From NCBI RefSeq assembly GCF_030445035.2, contig NC_080683.1, forward strand, positions 116,793,225 through 116,857,224: 64,000 nucleotides of DNA, read 5' to 3'. Of this stretch, positions 35,618 to 43,892 are shown piece by piece; within the stretch, counting starts at the first letter, position 1, and every line of letters starts with the position of its first letter. Source of the DNA: Dasypus novemcinctus (taxonomy: Eukaryota > Chordata > Mammalia > Cingulata > Dasypodidae). A program made the translations under genes and the position numbers. The notes under the pieces were generated by a model. That model was not told where the DNA came from, searched no databases, and saw only the letters and a program-made list of their open reading frames with translations.

Positions 35618-38600
35618 TATGATGCTTGGTTTATAAGTTTTTTTTACACTTTTTAAAATTAAAGTTAATAGATGATAAAGAATGTCACACCAAAAAACAT
35701 AAAGAAACATAAAAATAAATAAGAGGTTCCCACACACCCCACTCCCCATGCCCCCACCACACCATCCTTTAAACTGTACTTTTTTGAAGATACATACACC
35801 ACAGGAGGTTCCCATACCCCACCCCCACCCCACTCCTCCCACACCAACAACCTCCTCCATCGCCGAGGCACGCGCCTGTCAAAAAGTGCTTGTCACTCAG
35901 AGCGCTTGCTGCTGACAGATAAACTCAGCCCTAACCACCTCCCAGCTGTGGATGTTTTTGTTTTTTGTTGTTTGTTTGGGTTTTTTCCCCCCAGTGCTTA
36001 ATGAAGAGCTTTTCTCTGGCGAGGGGACCAGCGCCCACTTCTGAGAAGCCCCCGCAGCTCCGGGAGCCCAGCTCTGAGGCTTCCACACTTCCCAGCGGGC
36101 TCGGGAGGGACGCGGCCGGCTCTGAGGAGCTGCTCCCCGTTTCCCCTCAGGTGATGCTTCCCCCACGCTCACGGTTGCTTCTTCATGGAAAACCGAGTAG
36201 GGGCTGCGGCGAGCTCTTCGTAGGGAAGGCTGCTGTTAGAGCAGGGGAGAGGCAGGGGTCCGAGGAGAAGACGGGGAGGCAAAGAGGGCCAGAGGCCGCT
36301 CTGGCCCGAGGGGAGGGGGGACCAACAGGAGGAGGGAAGAGCGCCTGCACCCACCAGACTCAAGTCACAGCAAATGCAGGAGGGGCTGGTGGGGAGCTGG
36401 GGCTGGGGAGAAAGCCTTCCCAGGCATTCGCATAGGCCTGCGCCTCCAGCTTTCTAACCAGGCGTGACGGGGGACACTGCTGGGGCCCGCACTCTGTAAA
36501 CCACCTGACGACGGCAGTTTCGTTAGATCAGAATATATAGTTAAAGCCTAATGAACAACCTATTTTGAGCCCAGTTTGATGTTTTTCAGATGTTCTTTCT
36601 TGAGGAGACGTTGCTTTGCCAGCTGAATTTAGCTACCATGTCTGGCTTCTCTTGTTAACGCGCTACTTCATTTTTTGTCCTATCCCAGATGGGACAGATA
36701 CTCACATCAGAGCCACGAGAGCTGGAAGGACCCTAAGGAAAAGAGCTCCAAAAGATACATTTGCATCGTGCTGGGAAAATACCATATAGACCGGGATGGA
36801 TCAGGGTATTTTGGGATCTGAAGTTTATACAAGGTTGGGAGCTCTTTTTAAGAAAAAGAATTATAAGTATAAAATTCTTGGACGAGGCCCTGAGGTTTAT
36901 GCTTTATTACCTCCCTGGTAGAACAGCCGCTAATCCATTTATTAGGGAATTTGGGACCGATTGATACTTCCTAACCTGAAGTTAGACTTCCTAAATGCCA
37001 GAAGCATCCCCCGGGATGCACAAATCTAGTTTTGGATTGGGGAAATAGTTATTGTAATGATTTGTAAATCTTATAGTTGACAACATAAAGTATTTAGAGA
37101 AAAGTAGCCGCAGTTAAAGACCAAGAACTTTCTGGGGGCTATCCCCTCTGAGGTCAGTGAGAGGCTAATTAACAGGAGACCCTAACCCAGCCCTACCCCT
37201 TCCTGGAGAGGCATTTGAACATCCTTGCCACAGGGAGTCACTTATGGAATGAAATTGTAGTTTTGGTCCCTTTCTGCATCGGATTTTCTGAATTTCCAAT
37301 GAAAAACCAAGAGAGCTGAACCGTGACGCCTCCCCTCTTGTTCAGTCAGCATCTTGAACGACGTCAGAGCAGGCAGAGCCGAGAACCAAACAAACCGGAA
37401 ACGAGTGGGTGGGGAGACCCCGCCGTTGCCCTCTGGAGCCTCCAGCCGGGGGCCAGTGCAGGAGTCCGGCGCCCCTGCAGCGGGACAGGCCAGGCGCGCA
37501 CCCGCGAGGACGCTGCGGCCGCGCGCGGGGTCTGTGTCCACGCTACCCGGAGCCGCCGCGCATTTTCGAAAAGAAAAATGACTTCAAGGCTGAAAGGCTG
37601 GATCACACACGCGCACCTGCCACGCGCACCTGCCTGCCTCCCACTCGGCCTTCCCGCTCCCCGCGGCGTGAGCTCACCTGGTCCCTGCTTGTCGCTAACC
37701 AACGTCCACGCGACCCACAGGCGCGCGTTGAGAGCCCTTCACGCCAGGCCGGCGGCTGAGCCCGGGAGGCCTCAGAACTGGGTCCCCCGGGACGGGGGTC
37801 CCCCCAACAGGCAGCGCACGTCATCGTGAGCTCTGGGTCACCAGGCAGCCTGCAGGCGACAAGCTCTTCTGCCCCTGCCTCTGCTGCTTCTCACGCCTCG
37901 TGGCCTGGAAACAGCGGGCTCCTACCCCTGCTGCTAGGGCCCGTGGCCCCGGGGCGCTCTGTCGCCAGCACACAGGCCCGGCTACTTACATTTTGTACTG
38001 CACAAAGTAGAGGCTGAGGTCGCCGGCCGGCACCTTCCCAGGCTGCCAGTGCAAAACGTTGTGAAAATTTCGGGACTGAAATTGCACCCGCTGGGGCTTC
38101 AGAGGTGCATGGGCTCGCTGGGTTCCTAAAAAAGAAAAGAGAAAGGAAAACATCCCACTTGACAGGGGCCCCGTTGTCACTCGCAGTCATTTTCAATATA
38201 ATGCCTGCTCGGAGATTCCCTGAGCGTCCGCTGGAAGTGCAGGGGGCGGAGCCGGAGCCCAGAGCCCCCCTTTTCCATCTGCAATGCCACGATTTGGATG
38301 TAGGCAAGTGTTTGGGGACCATGGTGCTCTAGCTTGGTTTTTCCAATTGGCAATAATCCTCCACCCCATCCCCCAAGCTGGAGAGGAAGCAAACAGCGGT
38401 GAAGAAAGACATTGTCCCCTGCCGCAGGGTGATGGCAAGGGAGGGTCGAGCGCCTTCTCCCCTTGGCCGCTGTCACTGCTCTGGGGCAGCGTCAGGCCTG
38501 CGACTGATTTTGGCTCCTGGGCCTTGGCCGGGGCTCAGCTCCCCTTTCTCAGGTTCCTCTCTGGGCCGTGCCTCAGTGTCCCCTCCTCCCACAGCTGACC

Positions 38601-41302
38601 TGGCCTTTTCCTGCCTTCTGGCCCGCAGCACCCAGCGTCAACTGCTCAGCAGGGTGGGTCCACGCTAACAAGGGAAGCCGCCCCAGACCCCGTGGAGGGC
38701 CTGGGGGCCTGGGGAAATCTCGGAGCACCCTCCCCGGTGGATGGGACGAAACCTGATGTAGTCCACTGGGGCAAGAGTCCTTGGGAAAAAAATTATTCCT
38801 GGGTCTGATGAGCTGAAGGGGGGCTGGAGAAGGGGAGTCAGGAGGCCGTCCCCTGTTTCCTTTCTGACCTCATCTTCCACCCCCTCTTCTTTCCTCACTT
38901 CTCTAAGTGGCTCCTTGCTCTTTCTCCACCTGCCAGGTACCAGCCCACGTAAGGGCTCTTCCCCTTTCCTGGAATGCTCTCCCCCTGGGCTCCCGCGTGG
39001 CTCACTTCCTCACCTCCTTCAAGACTTGTCCAACTTCCCCCTTATCGAGGTGGAGGCAGATACTGTAAGCCAATGATCTCAGCTCTAGATTTCAAGATTT
39101 GTTATTTTCTAGGGAATGGAGCTGTTTCCTCAGGTGTTCACAGCACAGTTTGTTTTTGTTTTCATTTTTTAGAAGTCCTTCCCTGCTTCAAGTGATGGCA
39201 CATACTCGGAGAGCATCTGGGGTCACAGTTGATTTTACTCACCAGATCACCGCCTCATCAATGACATTTAGTACATCCAATTCCAGAACTTCTTGGGAGA
39301 TGACAGACACAATTTCCCTAAAGCTGCCTCAAGTTGATTCGCTGACGATAGGTGCTCAATGCCCCTTCCGCCCTGGGTCTGCGGGTTCTTCCCAGCGCAC
39401 GGGCATTGGCTCCAGAGGGGCTCCAGCCGCCTTGTTGGGGCTCATCTGCCAGCTCGCCTCCGAGGAAGGCACGGTGGCTGCCTTCCCCTTACAGAATACA
39501 GAGCTAGGTCTCGGGCAAGTTCAGGAGCTTGCCCAGCAGCAAGGGTGAAACTGGTTTTGTTCCCAGACAGTCCCCACTTCAGACACACCCCTTACCTGTC
39601 CCTCACCTGCCCCTCACCTGCCCCTACCTGCCCCTCACCTACCAAGGAAGCTAAGAGCCAAGCCAAGGGGGACAGGGGCTGATGGACGGGACAGACAGAG
39701 AGGCTGAAGGGCATCCTCCTCCTCCTGCCCTCCTCTTACTCCTCCCCTCCCCCTCCTCCTTCTCTCCTCCTCCTTCTCTCCCCCTCCTTCTCTCCCCCTC
39801 CTTCCCCTCCTCCCTCTTCCCTTCCTCCCCCTCCTCCCTCCTGCCCTCCTCCTCCTCCTCTTGCCCCTCCCCCTCCCATCCTCCCCTCCTCCTTTCCCTC
39901 CTTCTCCTCCCCCCTCCTCCTCTCCTCCTCTCTCCCCCCTCCCCCTCCTCCTCCTCCTGTCCCCCTCCTCCTATCCCCTCCTTTCCCCCTCCTCCTTCCC
40001 CTCTCTCCTCTTCTTCCTCCTCCCCCTTCTCCCCCTCTCCTCTTCCTCCTCTTGTCCCTCCCCCTCCCATCCTCCCCCCTCCTCCTTCTCTCCCCCCTCC
40101 TTCCCCTCTTCTCCTCCCCCCTCCTCCTTTCCCTCCTCCCCCTCCTCCCCCTCTCCCTCCTCCCCCTCCTCCACCCTTTCCCTCTCCCCCTCCTCCCTCT
40201 CTCCTCCTTCTCTCCTCCTCCTTCTCTCTCCCTCCTCATCTCCCCACTCTCCCTCCTTCCCCCTCCTCCTGTTCCCCTCCTCCTCCCCCTCCTTTCCCCC
40301 TCCTCCACCCTCTCCTCCTCTCCCTCCTCTTCTTCCTCCTCCCCTCCTCCTCCTCCTCCTCTCCCCCTCCTCCCTCTCCCTCTCCCCTTCCTGCTGCCAG
40401 TCGCTGACCATGTACTATAGACCAGGTGCTGTACTTGAAGTTTTACCTCCTACTGAATTCTCACAACTGCCAAATAAAGCATGTGTCTTACGCTCACATT
40501 TTACAGATGGGTAAGCTGAGGCTTGAAGAGCTCCTGTATCCCGCCCAAAGCCACAGGCAGGCTGCAGACACAGATGCAGAGGCTCGTTTCAGCAGCACTT
40601 GAACTCCTGCCGAGGCGGGCGGAGTGTACTCGGCATTACCGAGGGCCAGCGGCACTGGCTTTTTCCGCGCCAGGCCCGGGGTGCTGCACGCTCTTGGGAA
40701 AACTCCCTGAGCCTCTGATGATGAGCAGGACCTGAGTCAACTGCGCCGGCTCCCAGGGCTTGTGAGCAGGGGCTCGGGCTCTGGAATGTTCTCTGTGGTG
40801 CCCGCAGCAAACCCCACGTGTCCCTGGTCCCTGCTCTCTGCCAGGCTCTGCCCTGAGGACTGGGCATCTGGGCGCTCACTGGATCCTCACAATGACCCCA
40901 TTCCACCGAGGAGGAAACTGAGGCCCAGGGAGGGCAAGTAAATCACGCAAGCGGAGGAGAAATTCGGCTCCCAGCAGTTTGGCTGAGGAGGCTGTGCTCC
41001 CCGCAAGCCCAGGTGCCCCCGAAGGCAGGGAGAGGGGGCCGCGCTCTCCCACCCCCGCTCGAGCACCTGCTCCTTCACAGGTGCCCATTAGGATGCCCGG
41101 AGCCAATCGGACAGCGATGGACCCAGTCGGTCTGGTCATCTGAGTCACAGAAAAAAAGCTGAAGCTGTGACAAAGCCCAGGAGAGAGCCAGTGCCGTTTT
41201 TAACAGACCTTGGATCAGGCGACAAAGAATGAGGTGCTTACCTGCCCCGTGGGCCAGGAGGAGACCGAGGAGGACGCCCAGGAAGCCGGCTCTGGGCCTC
41301 AT
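14721..41302 (-). CDS. IL22RA2: IL22RA2: interleukin-22 binding protein (soluble decoy receptor), 231 aa in five coding exons
   Basis: This is a class II cytokine receptor that in known mammals is secreted, binds IL-22 and blocks its signalling through IL22RA1/IL10RB. Joining 41302-41242, 38125-37990, 35426-35248, 16037-15868 and 14870-14721 gives 61+136+179+170+150 = 696 nt, an uninterrupted 231-codon ORF plus TAA. Residues 1-20 or so form a Leu-rich signal peptide. Two fibronectin III domains follow, about 28-125 and 128-231. Cysteine pairs C78/C86 and C206/C227 sit where the family has disulfides. Family-typical motifs are LKPQRVQF (29-36), RFTPWWE (119-125), DPPVMNIT (129-136) and [12 protein letters not shown] (171-182). 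N-glycosylation sequons lie at N90, N134, N139, N160 and N177. No transmembrane or cytoplasmic part exists, as expected for this decoy. Length equals the human short isoform. Introns are about 3.1, 2.6, 19.2 and 1.0 kb. Recognition is from residue-level match to the mammalian family and is very secure. Confidence 0.97.
14871..15867 (-). other. IL22RA2: IL22RA2 intron 4 (between coding exons 4 and 5)
   Basis: The intron is 997 bp with GT-AG ends. It contains a CA-rich simple tract at about 15600-15695 (ACACACAC, ACATACACACAG). No other feature was recognised. Confidence 0.9.
15868..16037 (-). CDS. IL22RA2: IL22RA2 coding exon 4 (first half of second fibronectin III domain)
   Basis: The exon is 170 nt, residues 126-182. 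The acceptor is TTTCTCCAG|CAAAATT, the donor AAAAG|GTAAGT at phase 0. Its first two bases complete Thr126 with the A from exon 3. It encodes [11 protein letters not shown], a strand with the N139 sequon, and the [17 protein letters not shown] segment, which is close to the human protein. It sits in AT-rich sequence 19.2 kb downstream of exon 3. Confidence 0.97.
17040..18480 (+). pseudogene. Tigger1 transposase remnant
   Basis: This is a broken gene for a cut-and-paste transposase of the pogo/Tc1-mariner superfamily. The longest open stretch, 17715-17987, contains LLFDNASGH and, 31 residues after its Asp, LQPMDQGVI. These give the second and third catalytic Asp of a DDxD domain. A further piece at 18131-18361 is the acidic C-terminal part. 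Stops and frameshifts separate the pieces, so no active protein is possible. The N-terminal DNA-binding part around 17040-17200 is likewise out of frame. Terminal repeats and the TA duplication confirm the identity. Confidence 0.9.
18540..19295 (+). mobile_element. nested SINE group inside Tigger1
   Basis: A short tRNA-like unit (18543-18680, then 19100-19295) is split by a full DAS SINE (18681-19098). GAAGCAGATGTGGCTCAA and TTCAAGCTCAGGGCC mark the full copy's head. Similar flanks AGTCAATCAATA (18530) and AGTCAATTGATA (19299) suggest an old target duplication. Confidence 0.8.
19711..21330 (-). repeat. AT-rich, probable antisense old L1
   Basis: T-rich sequence resembling old L1 read backwards (TTTTCATTTCTATGAG, CTTCTCTTTAATTTTTCCC). 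A (TC)n run lies at 19843-19872. The assignment is weak and no coding sequence is supported. Confidence 0.4.
21534..21925 (-). repeat. MaLR-like LTR, internally deleted copy
   Basis: Same family as 26397-27010. The plus strand starts TGTATTAATTAGTCAG and ends GGAATTCATCAATAATATCC. About 220 bp near the left end are missing relative to the full copy. Confidence 0.75.
21926..22234. other. intronic, nothing recognised
   Basis: Short stretch between the LTR and the start of the L1 5' UTR. No feature seen. Confidence 0.4.
25329..25773 (+). mobile_element. DAS SINE inside L1, with target duplication
   Basis: The body is 25341-25761, with head GGGAAGCAGCCTTGGCCCAG and B-box region GGTTCAAACCC. AAGAGAAAATCA is exact at 25329-25340 and 25762-25773. 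Confidence 0.95.
26392..27015 (-). repeat. complete MaLR-like solo LTR with 5-bp target duplication
   Basis: The LTR is 26397-27010 (614 bp). On the minus strand it begins TGTGGCAGTTTGATATTATTG and ends TGACTAATACA. GGGCA flanks both sides (26392-26396, 27011-27015), as expected of an LTR retrovirus integration. No internal viral sequence is present. It splits L1 ORF2 sequence. Confidence 0.93.
27745..27952 (+). mobile_element. two short tRNA-like SINE units inside L1
   Basis: The heads are GGAAGCAGATGTGGCTCAAG (27750) and GGGGAGTCTATGTGACTCAG (27858), each with a B-box-like GGTTYRRT motif. The pair ends in an A-run at 27935-27948. Confidence 0.85.
29563..29960. other. intronic, nothing firm
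   Basis: Mixed sequence downstream of the L1 tail. No gene or clear repeat. Confidence 0.35.
29960..30660 (+). repeat. L2 LINE 3' end
   Basis: The order CTGACCATGCAACC, CTCCTGACCTCCCGATTAG, AGAAAGCTCTATAGAGA, GCCTGGAACAGTAAATATTTG matches the L2 3' region and its AATATTTGTGGAATGA ending. Confidence 0.75.
30661..31540. other. intronic, nothing recognised
   Basis: No gene or named repeat seen. Confidence 0.35.
31540..33650. repeat. possible decayed ERVL/MaLR internal sequence
   Basis: About 2 kb of moderate GC sequence with many short broken ORFs and phrases reminiscent of MLT1-type internal regions (for example CATGTGACTCGAGCTTCC near 32990). No LTRs were identified at its ends. It could also be unique intron sequence. 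Confidence 0.3.
33651..33895. other. intronic, nothing recognised
   Basis: Ends in an AATAAATAAATAG / GAATGAATGAATAAAT simple run at 33882-33925. Confidence 0.35.
33896..34560 (+). mobile_element. old L1 ORF2 fragment
   Basis: ATTTATCAGTAATTACATAAG, AAATACGCCAATTAAAAGAC and TCTAAGTAGACTTCAAGG are in L1 ORF2 N-terminal order. Frames are broken. Confidence 0.75.
35248..35426 (-). CDS. IL22RA2: IL22RA2 coding exon 3 (end of first fibronectin III domain)
   Basis: The exon is 179 nt, residues 67-125 plus one base. The acceptor is CTGCAG|GTACGG, the donor GGGAAA|GTGAGT. It contains the C78/C86 pair, the sequon at N90, the EPYYARVR strand and the RFTPWWE motif closing the domain. It joins directly to exon 2 in frame, which reproduces the short-isoform reading with no 96-nt exon between them. 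Codon use is strikingly GC-rich: 52 of 59 codons end in G or C, against 20 of 56 in the next exon. Confidence 0.97.
35640..35870 (-). repeat. family X repeat, short 5'-truncated copy
   Basis: Only the 3' end is kept: AAGAGGTTCCCACACACC and CCCCACCCCACTCCTCCC, as in the copies at 51240 and 60600. Confidence 0.7.
37400..37830. promoter_or_regulatory. CpG-dense intronic block
   Basis: Dense CpG runs such as GGCCAGGCGCGCACCCGCG and CTGCGGCCGCGCGCGGGG in about 400 bp, against sparse CpG in most of the window. It lies just 3' of coding exon 2. It does not resemble the SINEs, which are the other CpG-rich sequence here. It may be a CpG island; the function is inferred only. Confidence 0.5.
37990..38125 (-). 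CDS. IL22RA2: IL22RA2 coding exon 2 (start of first fibronectin III domain)
   Basis: The exon is 136 nt, residues 21-66. The acceptor is TTTTTTAG|GA at 38127-38126 after a pyrimidine-rich stretch; the donor is AAAAT|GTAAGT with GT at 37989. It enters in phase 1, completing a Gly codon, and leaves in phase 2, with AT completed by G of the next exon to give Met66. It carries the LKPQRVQF and HWQPGK segments and ends in YFVQYK, the first-domain strands typical of IL-22BP. The flanking intron sequence is GC-rich and CpG-rich, unlike that around the last two exons. Confidence 0.96.
38935..39060 (+). repeat. L2 LINE fragment
   Basis: CCTGGAATGCTCTCCCCC, TGGCTCACTTCCTCACCTCC and TTCAAGACTTGTCC follow the L2 3' end order. 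Confidence 0.75.
39590..39640. repeat. CACCTGCCCCT minisatellite
   Basis: Four to five imperfect copies of CTCACCTGCCC at the edge of the larger pyrimidine tract. Confidence 0.7.
39716..40395. repeat. 680-bp polypyrimidine tract, (CCT/CTCC)n
   Basis: Nearly unbroken C/T on the plus strand, so G/A on the IL22RA2 sense strand. Units are CCTCCT, CCCCCTCCT and TCTCCTCC in irregular order with only scattered purines. Open reading frames rich in Pro, Ser and Leu, or in Gly, Glu and Arg, arise only because such sequence lacks stops. Confidence 0.97.
40405..40625 (+). repeat. MIR SINE
   Basis: ACCAGGTGCTGTACTTG, CTCACAACTGCC, TTTTACAGATGGGTAAGCTG and AAGCCACAGGCAGG are in MIR order. Confidence 0.8.
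40840..41000 (+). repeat. MIR SINE
   Basis: TGCCAGGCTCTGCCCTGAGG, GATCCTCACAATGACCCC, GAGGAAACTGAGGCCCAG, in MIR core order, 250 bp from coding exon 1. Confidence 0.8.
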
Positions 41303-41351
41303 GGTCCCCGCTGAGTGGCCGGACACCGCGGTGCCTTTGGTGACAGCACAG
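41242..41351 (-). CDS. IL22RA2: IL22RA2 coding exon 1 (signal peptide) with probable 5' UTR part
   Basis: Coding runs from the ATG at 41302-41300 to 41242 and gives 20 codons plus one base. The start has a good context (A at -3 in GGGACCATGAG) and opens a hydrophobic Leu-rich signal peptide. The donor is CAG|GTAAGC with GT at 41241-41240. Upstream on the minus strand a pyrimidine run and CCCCCAG end at 41352, so the exon may begin at 41351 and be spliced to an upstream non-coding exon, as in human. That non-coding exon was not located. An in-frame ATG also exists further upstream at 41326, but its leader would push the hydrophobic core inward and it is the less likely start. Confidence 0.93.
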
Positions 41352-42298
41352 CTGGGGGAACAGGGAACTGGAAAACTCCCAGCCCAACGTATGGTCTCCT
41401 GGGCTTAACCAAAGCCCGTGGTTCCTGAAGCCGTTTTCGTGACGACGAGGCATTCTTGAATCACTGGCGGCTAGTTAGAAAGTCGCAGCACCTCAAGCCC
41501 ATTGGGTGCGCGTCGCCTGTCCCTGGCGCTGTCGTGGCTTTGCCAGGGGTGAGAAGGTGCAGCACGGAGCGCAGGCTCCCTGGCAGGGCAGGACATGGTG
41601 CCAGGGGCTGCAGGGGACCCAGAAGCAGCTCAGGAGGCCTGAGGGGCACCTGGCGGCAGGATGGGGAGGGCTGCCAGGAGCCAGGTGGTGGCTGGCGGGA
41701 AGTCTGTGCTGCGCTTGGCAGTCGCCGCTCTCCAGGTCCTGGCACTGGTCCCCAGCCCCGGGCTCCTCTCCCTTTCTTCCTTTTCCTCCATTCTGTAGTT
41801 CTAGGCCATCCCCCTTGGGGACCTCATTCCCTCCCGCCACCCGCTGCTTTTCCAAGGTCCCCTGGACCCTCCTCATTAATGAGGTCCCTTCCTTCTGCTT
41901 CCCCCCCACCTCAGGCTCCAAGTCCCTATCTGGATACAGAGTTGAGTCTGTCAAACCAAGTGACTCCTGGAAAGGAGGCAGGTGGAGGGCAAGCCTTCCA
42001 GCCGCTGTCCAAGTAGGATTTTTTGGTATCAGCTCTGAGATGTGATTGAACCACATCTTCTCTTCTTTGCCTGTGATTCATTGTGTCATTTTTCAAAGCC
42101 ATTTTTTTTCTTTACCGCATGTTAGAACCACTAAAAATATAGATTAAAGCCCAAGAGAGTCACAGAGATCTTTTTTCAAAAAGAAGCTATTTAGGTCAAA
42201 AGGAGGAAATGCGTTCTGTCTTCTTTTTCCTCATGTGTTGCCTCTTTCAAGGTCCTGGTTCTGTAGCCCCTTTAGTTAGGAGAAGTGATGGCTTCTGA
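41352..42298. other. GC-rich 5' flank of IL22RA2
   Basis: Upstream, in gene orientation, of the first coding exon. No non-coding first exon or TATA box could be fixed. ORFs of 180 codons in several overlapping frames on both strands reflect GC-rich sequence, and none shows a domain. Confidence 0.4.
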
Positions 42299-42480
42299 GC
42301 AGTATCATTCATTCATTCACTCATTCATTCATTCATTCAATAACATTTAACACATATTTGCTGCCCTCCCAGGAGCTAGGCATTGTTCTTTGCTCCCAGA
42401 ATACAGCCGCAAGCAAGACACGTTGCCGCTGCCTTCCCGAAGCTCTAAAGGGGAACATAGGACATAAAGAGCTCTGGCAG
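42299..42480 (+). repeat. (ATTC)n and ancient repeat
   Basis: ATTCATTCATTCACTCATTC microsatellite at 42305-42340. It is followed by AGGAGCTAGGCATTGTTC and CAGAATACAGCCGC, an old mammalian repeat of unnamed family. Confidence 0.65.
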
Positions 42481-43214
42481 GGTGGTGACTGTTAATCTTT
42501 CCTTCTCCTTCTCAATTGGGAGGTGAAAAGTTTCAGAAACTTGCTGGCAAAGGCACTTTTCCCTGCTGAGACCCAGGGTTGGAAGGAGGGAAGGGAGAAA
42601 ATGGGAGAGCTGAAAGGGCAGGATGAATGCAGCCGCTGTGCAGGAGGATGCAGAGTTCTGAAAAGGGGGGGGAGGATGTGAATCTTTGTGAAGGCACAGG
42701 GGACGTTGTCCTCAAGGGTGGTATCCCCACTGCCCCCAGGCCCCAGCCTCTGGGTGCATTCTGGACCCTCATGTGGCTGGGACTGGGCGGGGTTGGGGGC
42801 AGCAGGGGACCTCATCATGACGATGGCATCTTGGAACAGAGCCCTTTGGGAGATTCTTCATGGGCCAGGGCAGTGAGGACCCATGGCTATTGTCACCTAA
42901 CAGACTCCACAGGTACTCGAGGACTGTCACGACATGTGATTTCTGAAACCAAGGCAGAAGGGAGGGGTTTTGAAGGTGACCTGGGGCCTTCAAGCTGAGT
43001 CCAGACACCTGTCTTCTCCATGGGACGCGTCCATGGCACAGCGGTAACTAGGCTTTTGAAAAAGGGACATGAAGCACCTTAGGCTCCCCTGTTGTCTTCT
43101 TGGTGCTCTTTGTCTTCTTTCTCGCAGCATCATCCTTCTCTGACTTGCTGACATCGCCTGCTGACCCTAGACTTTGCTTGAACCTTGGTATTTAAATGGG
43201 AGATGATAACCTTG
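42481..43214. other. intergenic, nothing recognised
   Basis: Moderately GC-rich unique sequence with no supported gene. Confidence 0.35.
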
Positions 43215-43496
43215 TGTATTAGTCAGCAAAAGGGGTGCTGATGCAAACTACCAGAAATATTTTGGCTTTTATAAAGGGTATTTATTTGGGGTAGACGCTT
43301 ACAGTGACCAGGCCATAAAGCACAAGTTACTTCCCTCAACAAAGTCTATTTGGAGCAAGATGGCTGCCGATGACTGCGAGGGTTCAGGCTCCCTCTTGCT
43401 TTTCTTTTTTAAAAAATATTTTAAATATTTTTCCTCTATTTTTTCTGCAATTTTTATTGTCCTTTTAAAAAAAATAAATAGATCACACAAAATTCT

Positions 43497-43655
43497 GCAT
43501 TTTTAAAAAGATTTATTGTTATTTCTCCCCCCGCCCCTTGTTATTTGCACTCACTGTCTGCTCATCTTTTTTTTTAAGAAGCACCAGGAGCCAAGCCCAG
43601 GGCCTTCCATGTGGGAGGGAGGCGCTAGCCATTGAGCCACCTCCCCTCCCCTCCT
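43497..43655 (-). mobile_element. short tRNA-like SINE inside the LTR
   Basis: T-rich start AAAAGATTTATTG; GTCTGCTCATCTTTTTTTTT; tRNA-like end GCTAGCCATTGAGCCACC. Confidence 0.75.
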
Positions 43656-43694
43656 TCTCCCTCTTAAGGCTCCACGGTCCTAGCTTCTTCCACT

Positions 43695-43892
43695 ATCAGC
43701 TGTAGGCTGGGACAAGTCTTGTCTCTCCAGGGGCTTGCCTCTTTCTGGGCTCAGCTGCTCTGCTCTCTCCATAAGGCCTGCTGTAGACTATGAATCAGCT
43801 GTAGGCTGGGACAAGTCTTGTCTCTCCAGGGGCTTGCCTCTTTCTGGGCTCAGCTGCTCTGCTCTCTCCATAAGGCCTGCTGTAGACTATGA
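43695..43892. repeat. perfect 99-bp tandem duplication
   Basis: Units 43695-43793 and 43794-43892 read identically base for base, beginning ATCAGCTGTAGGCTGGG and ending GTAGACTATGA. Confidence 0.95.

Larger units (their letters stand above)
35427..37989 (-). other. IL22RA2: IL22RA2 intron 2, with CpG-dense block
   Basis: The intron is 2563 bp with GTAAGT and CTGCAG ends. It contains a (TTTA)n run at 35588-35620, a short family X copy at 35640-35870, mixed GC-rich sequence at 36000-36450, and a CpG-dense block at about 37400-37830. ORFs in both strands of the GC-rich parts are shadows of low stop density. Confidence 0.9.
38126..41241 (-). other. IL22RA2: IL22RA2 intron 1 (after the signal-peptide exon)
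   Basis: The intron is 3116 bp with GTAAGC and TTTTAG ends. It contains L2, two MIRs and the polypyrimidine tract listed below. 38300-38900 holds no recognised repeat. Confidence 0.9.

Noticed and set aside
35965-36435. 156-codon ORF in intron 2
   Set aside because: GC-rich chance ORF without a domain, signal or splice support; frames on both strands are open nearby.
39682-40411. Long overlapping ORFs of up to 241 codons on both strands
   Set aside because: They lie in a C/T tract in which stops are almost impossible; the proteins are simple Pro/Ser/Leu or Gly/Glu/Arg strings in every frame.
41456-42056. ORFs of 179-187 codons on both strands upstream of IL22RA2
   Set aside because: Three overlapping frames are open at once, which is typical of GC-rich noncoding DNA; no domain seen.
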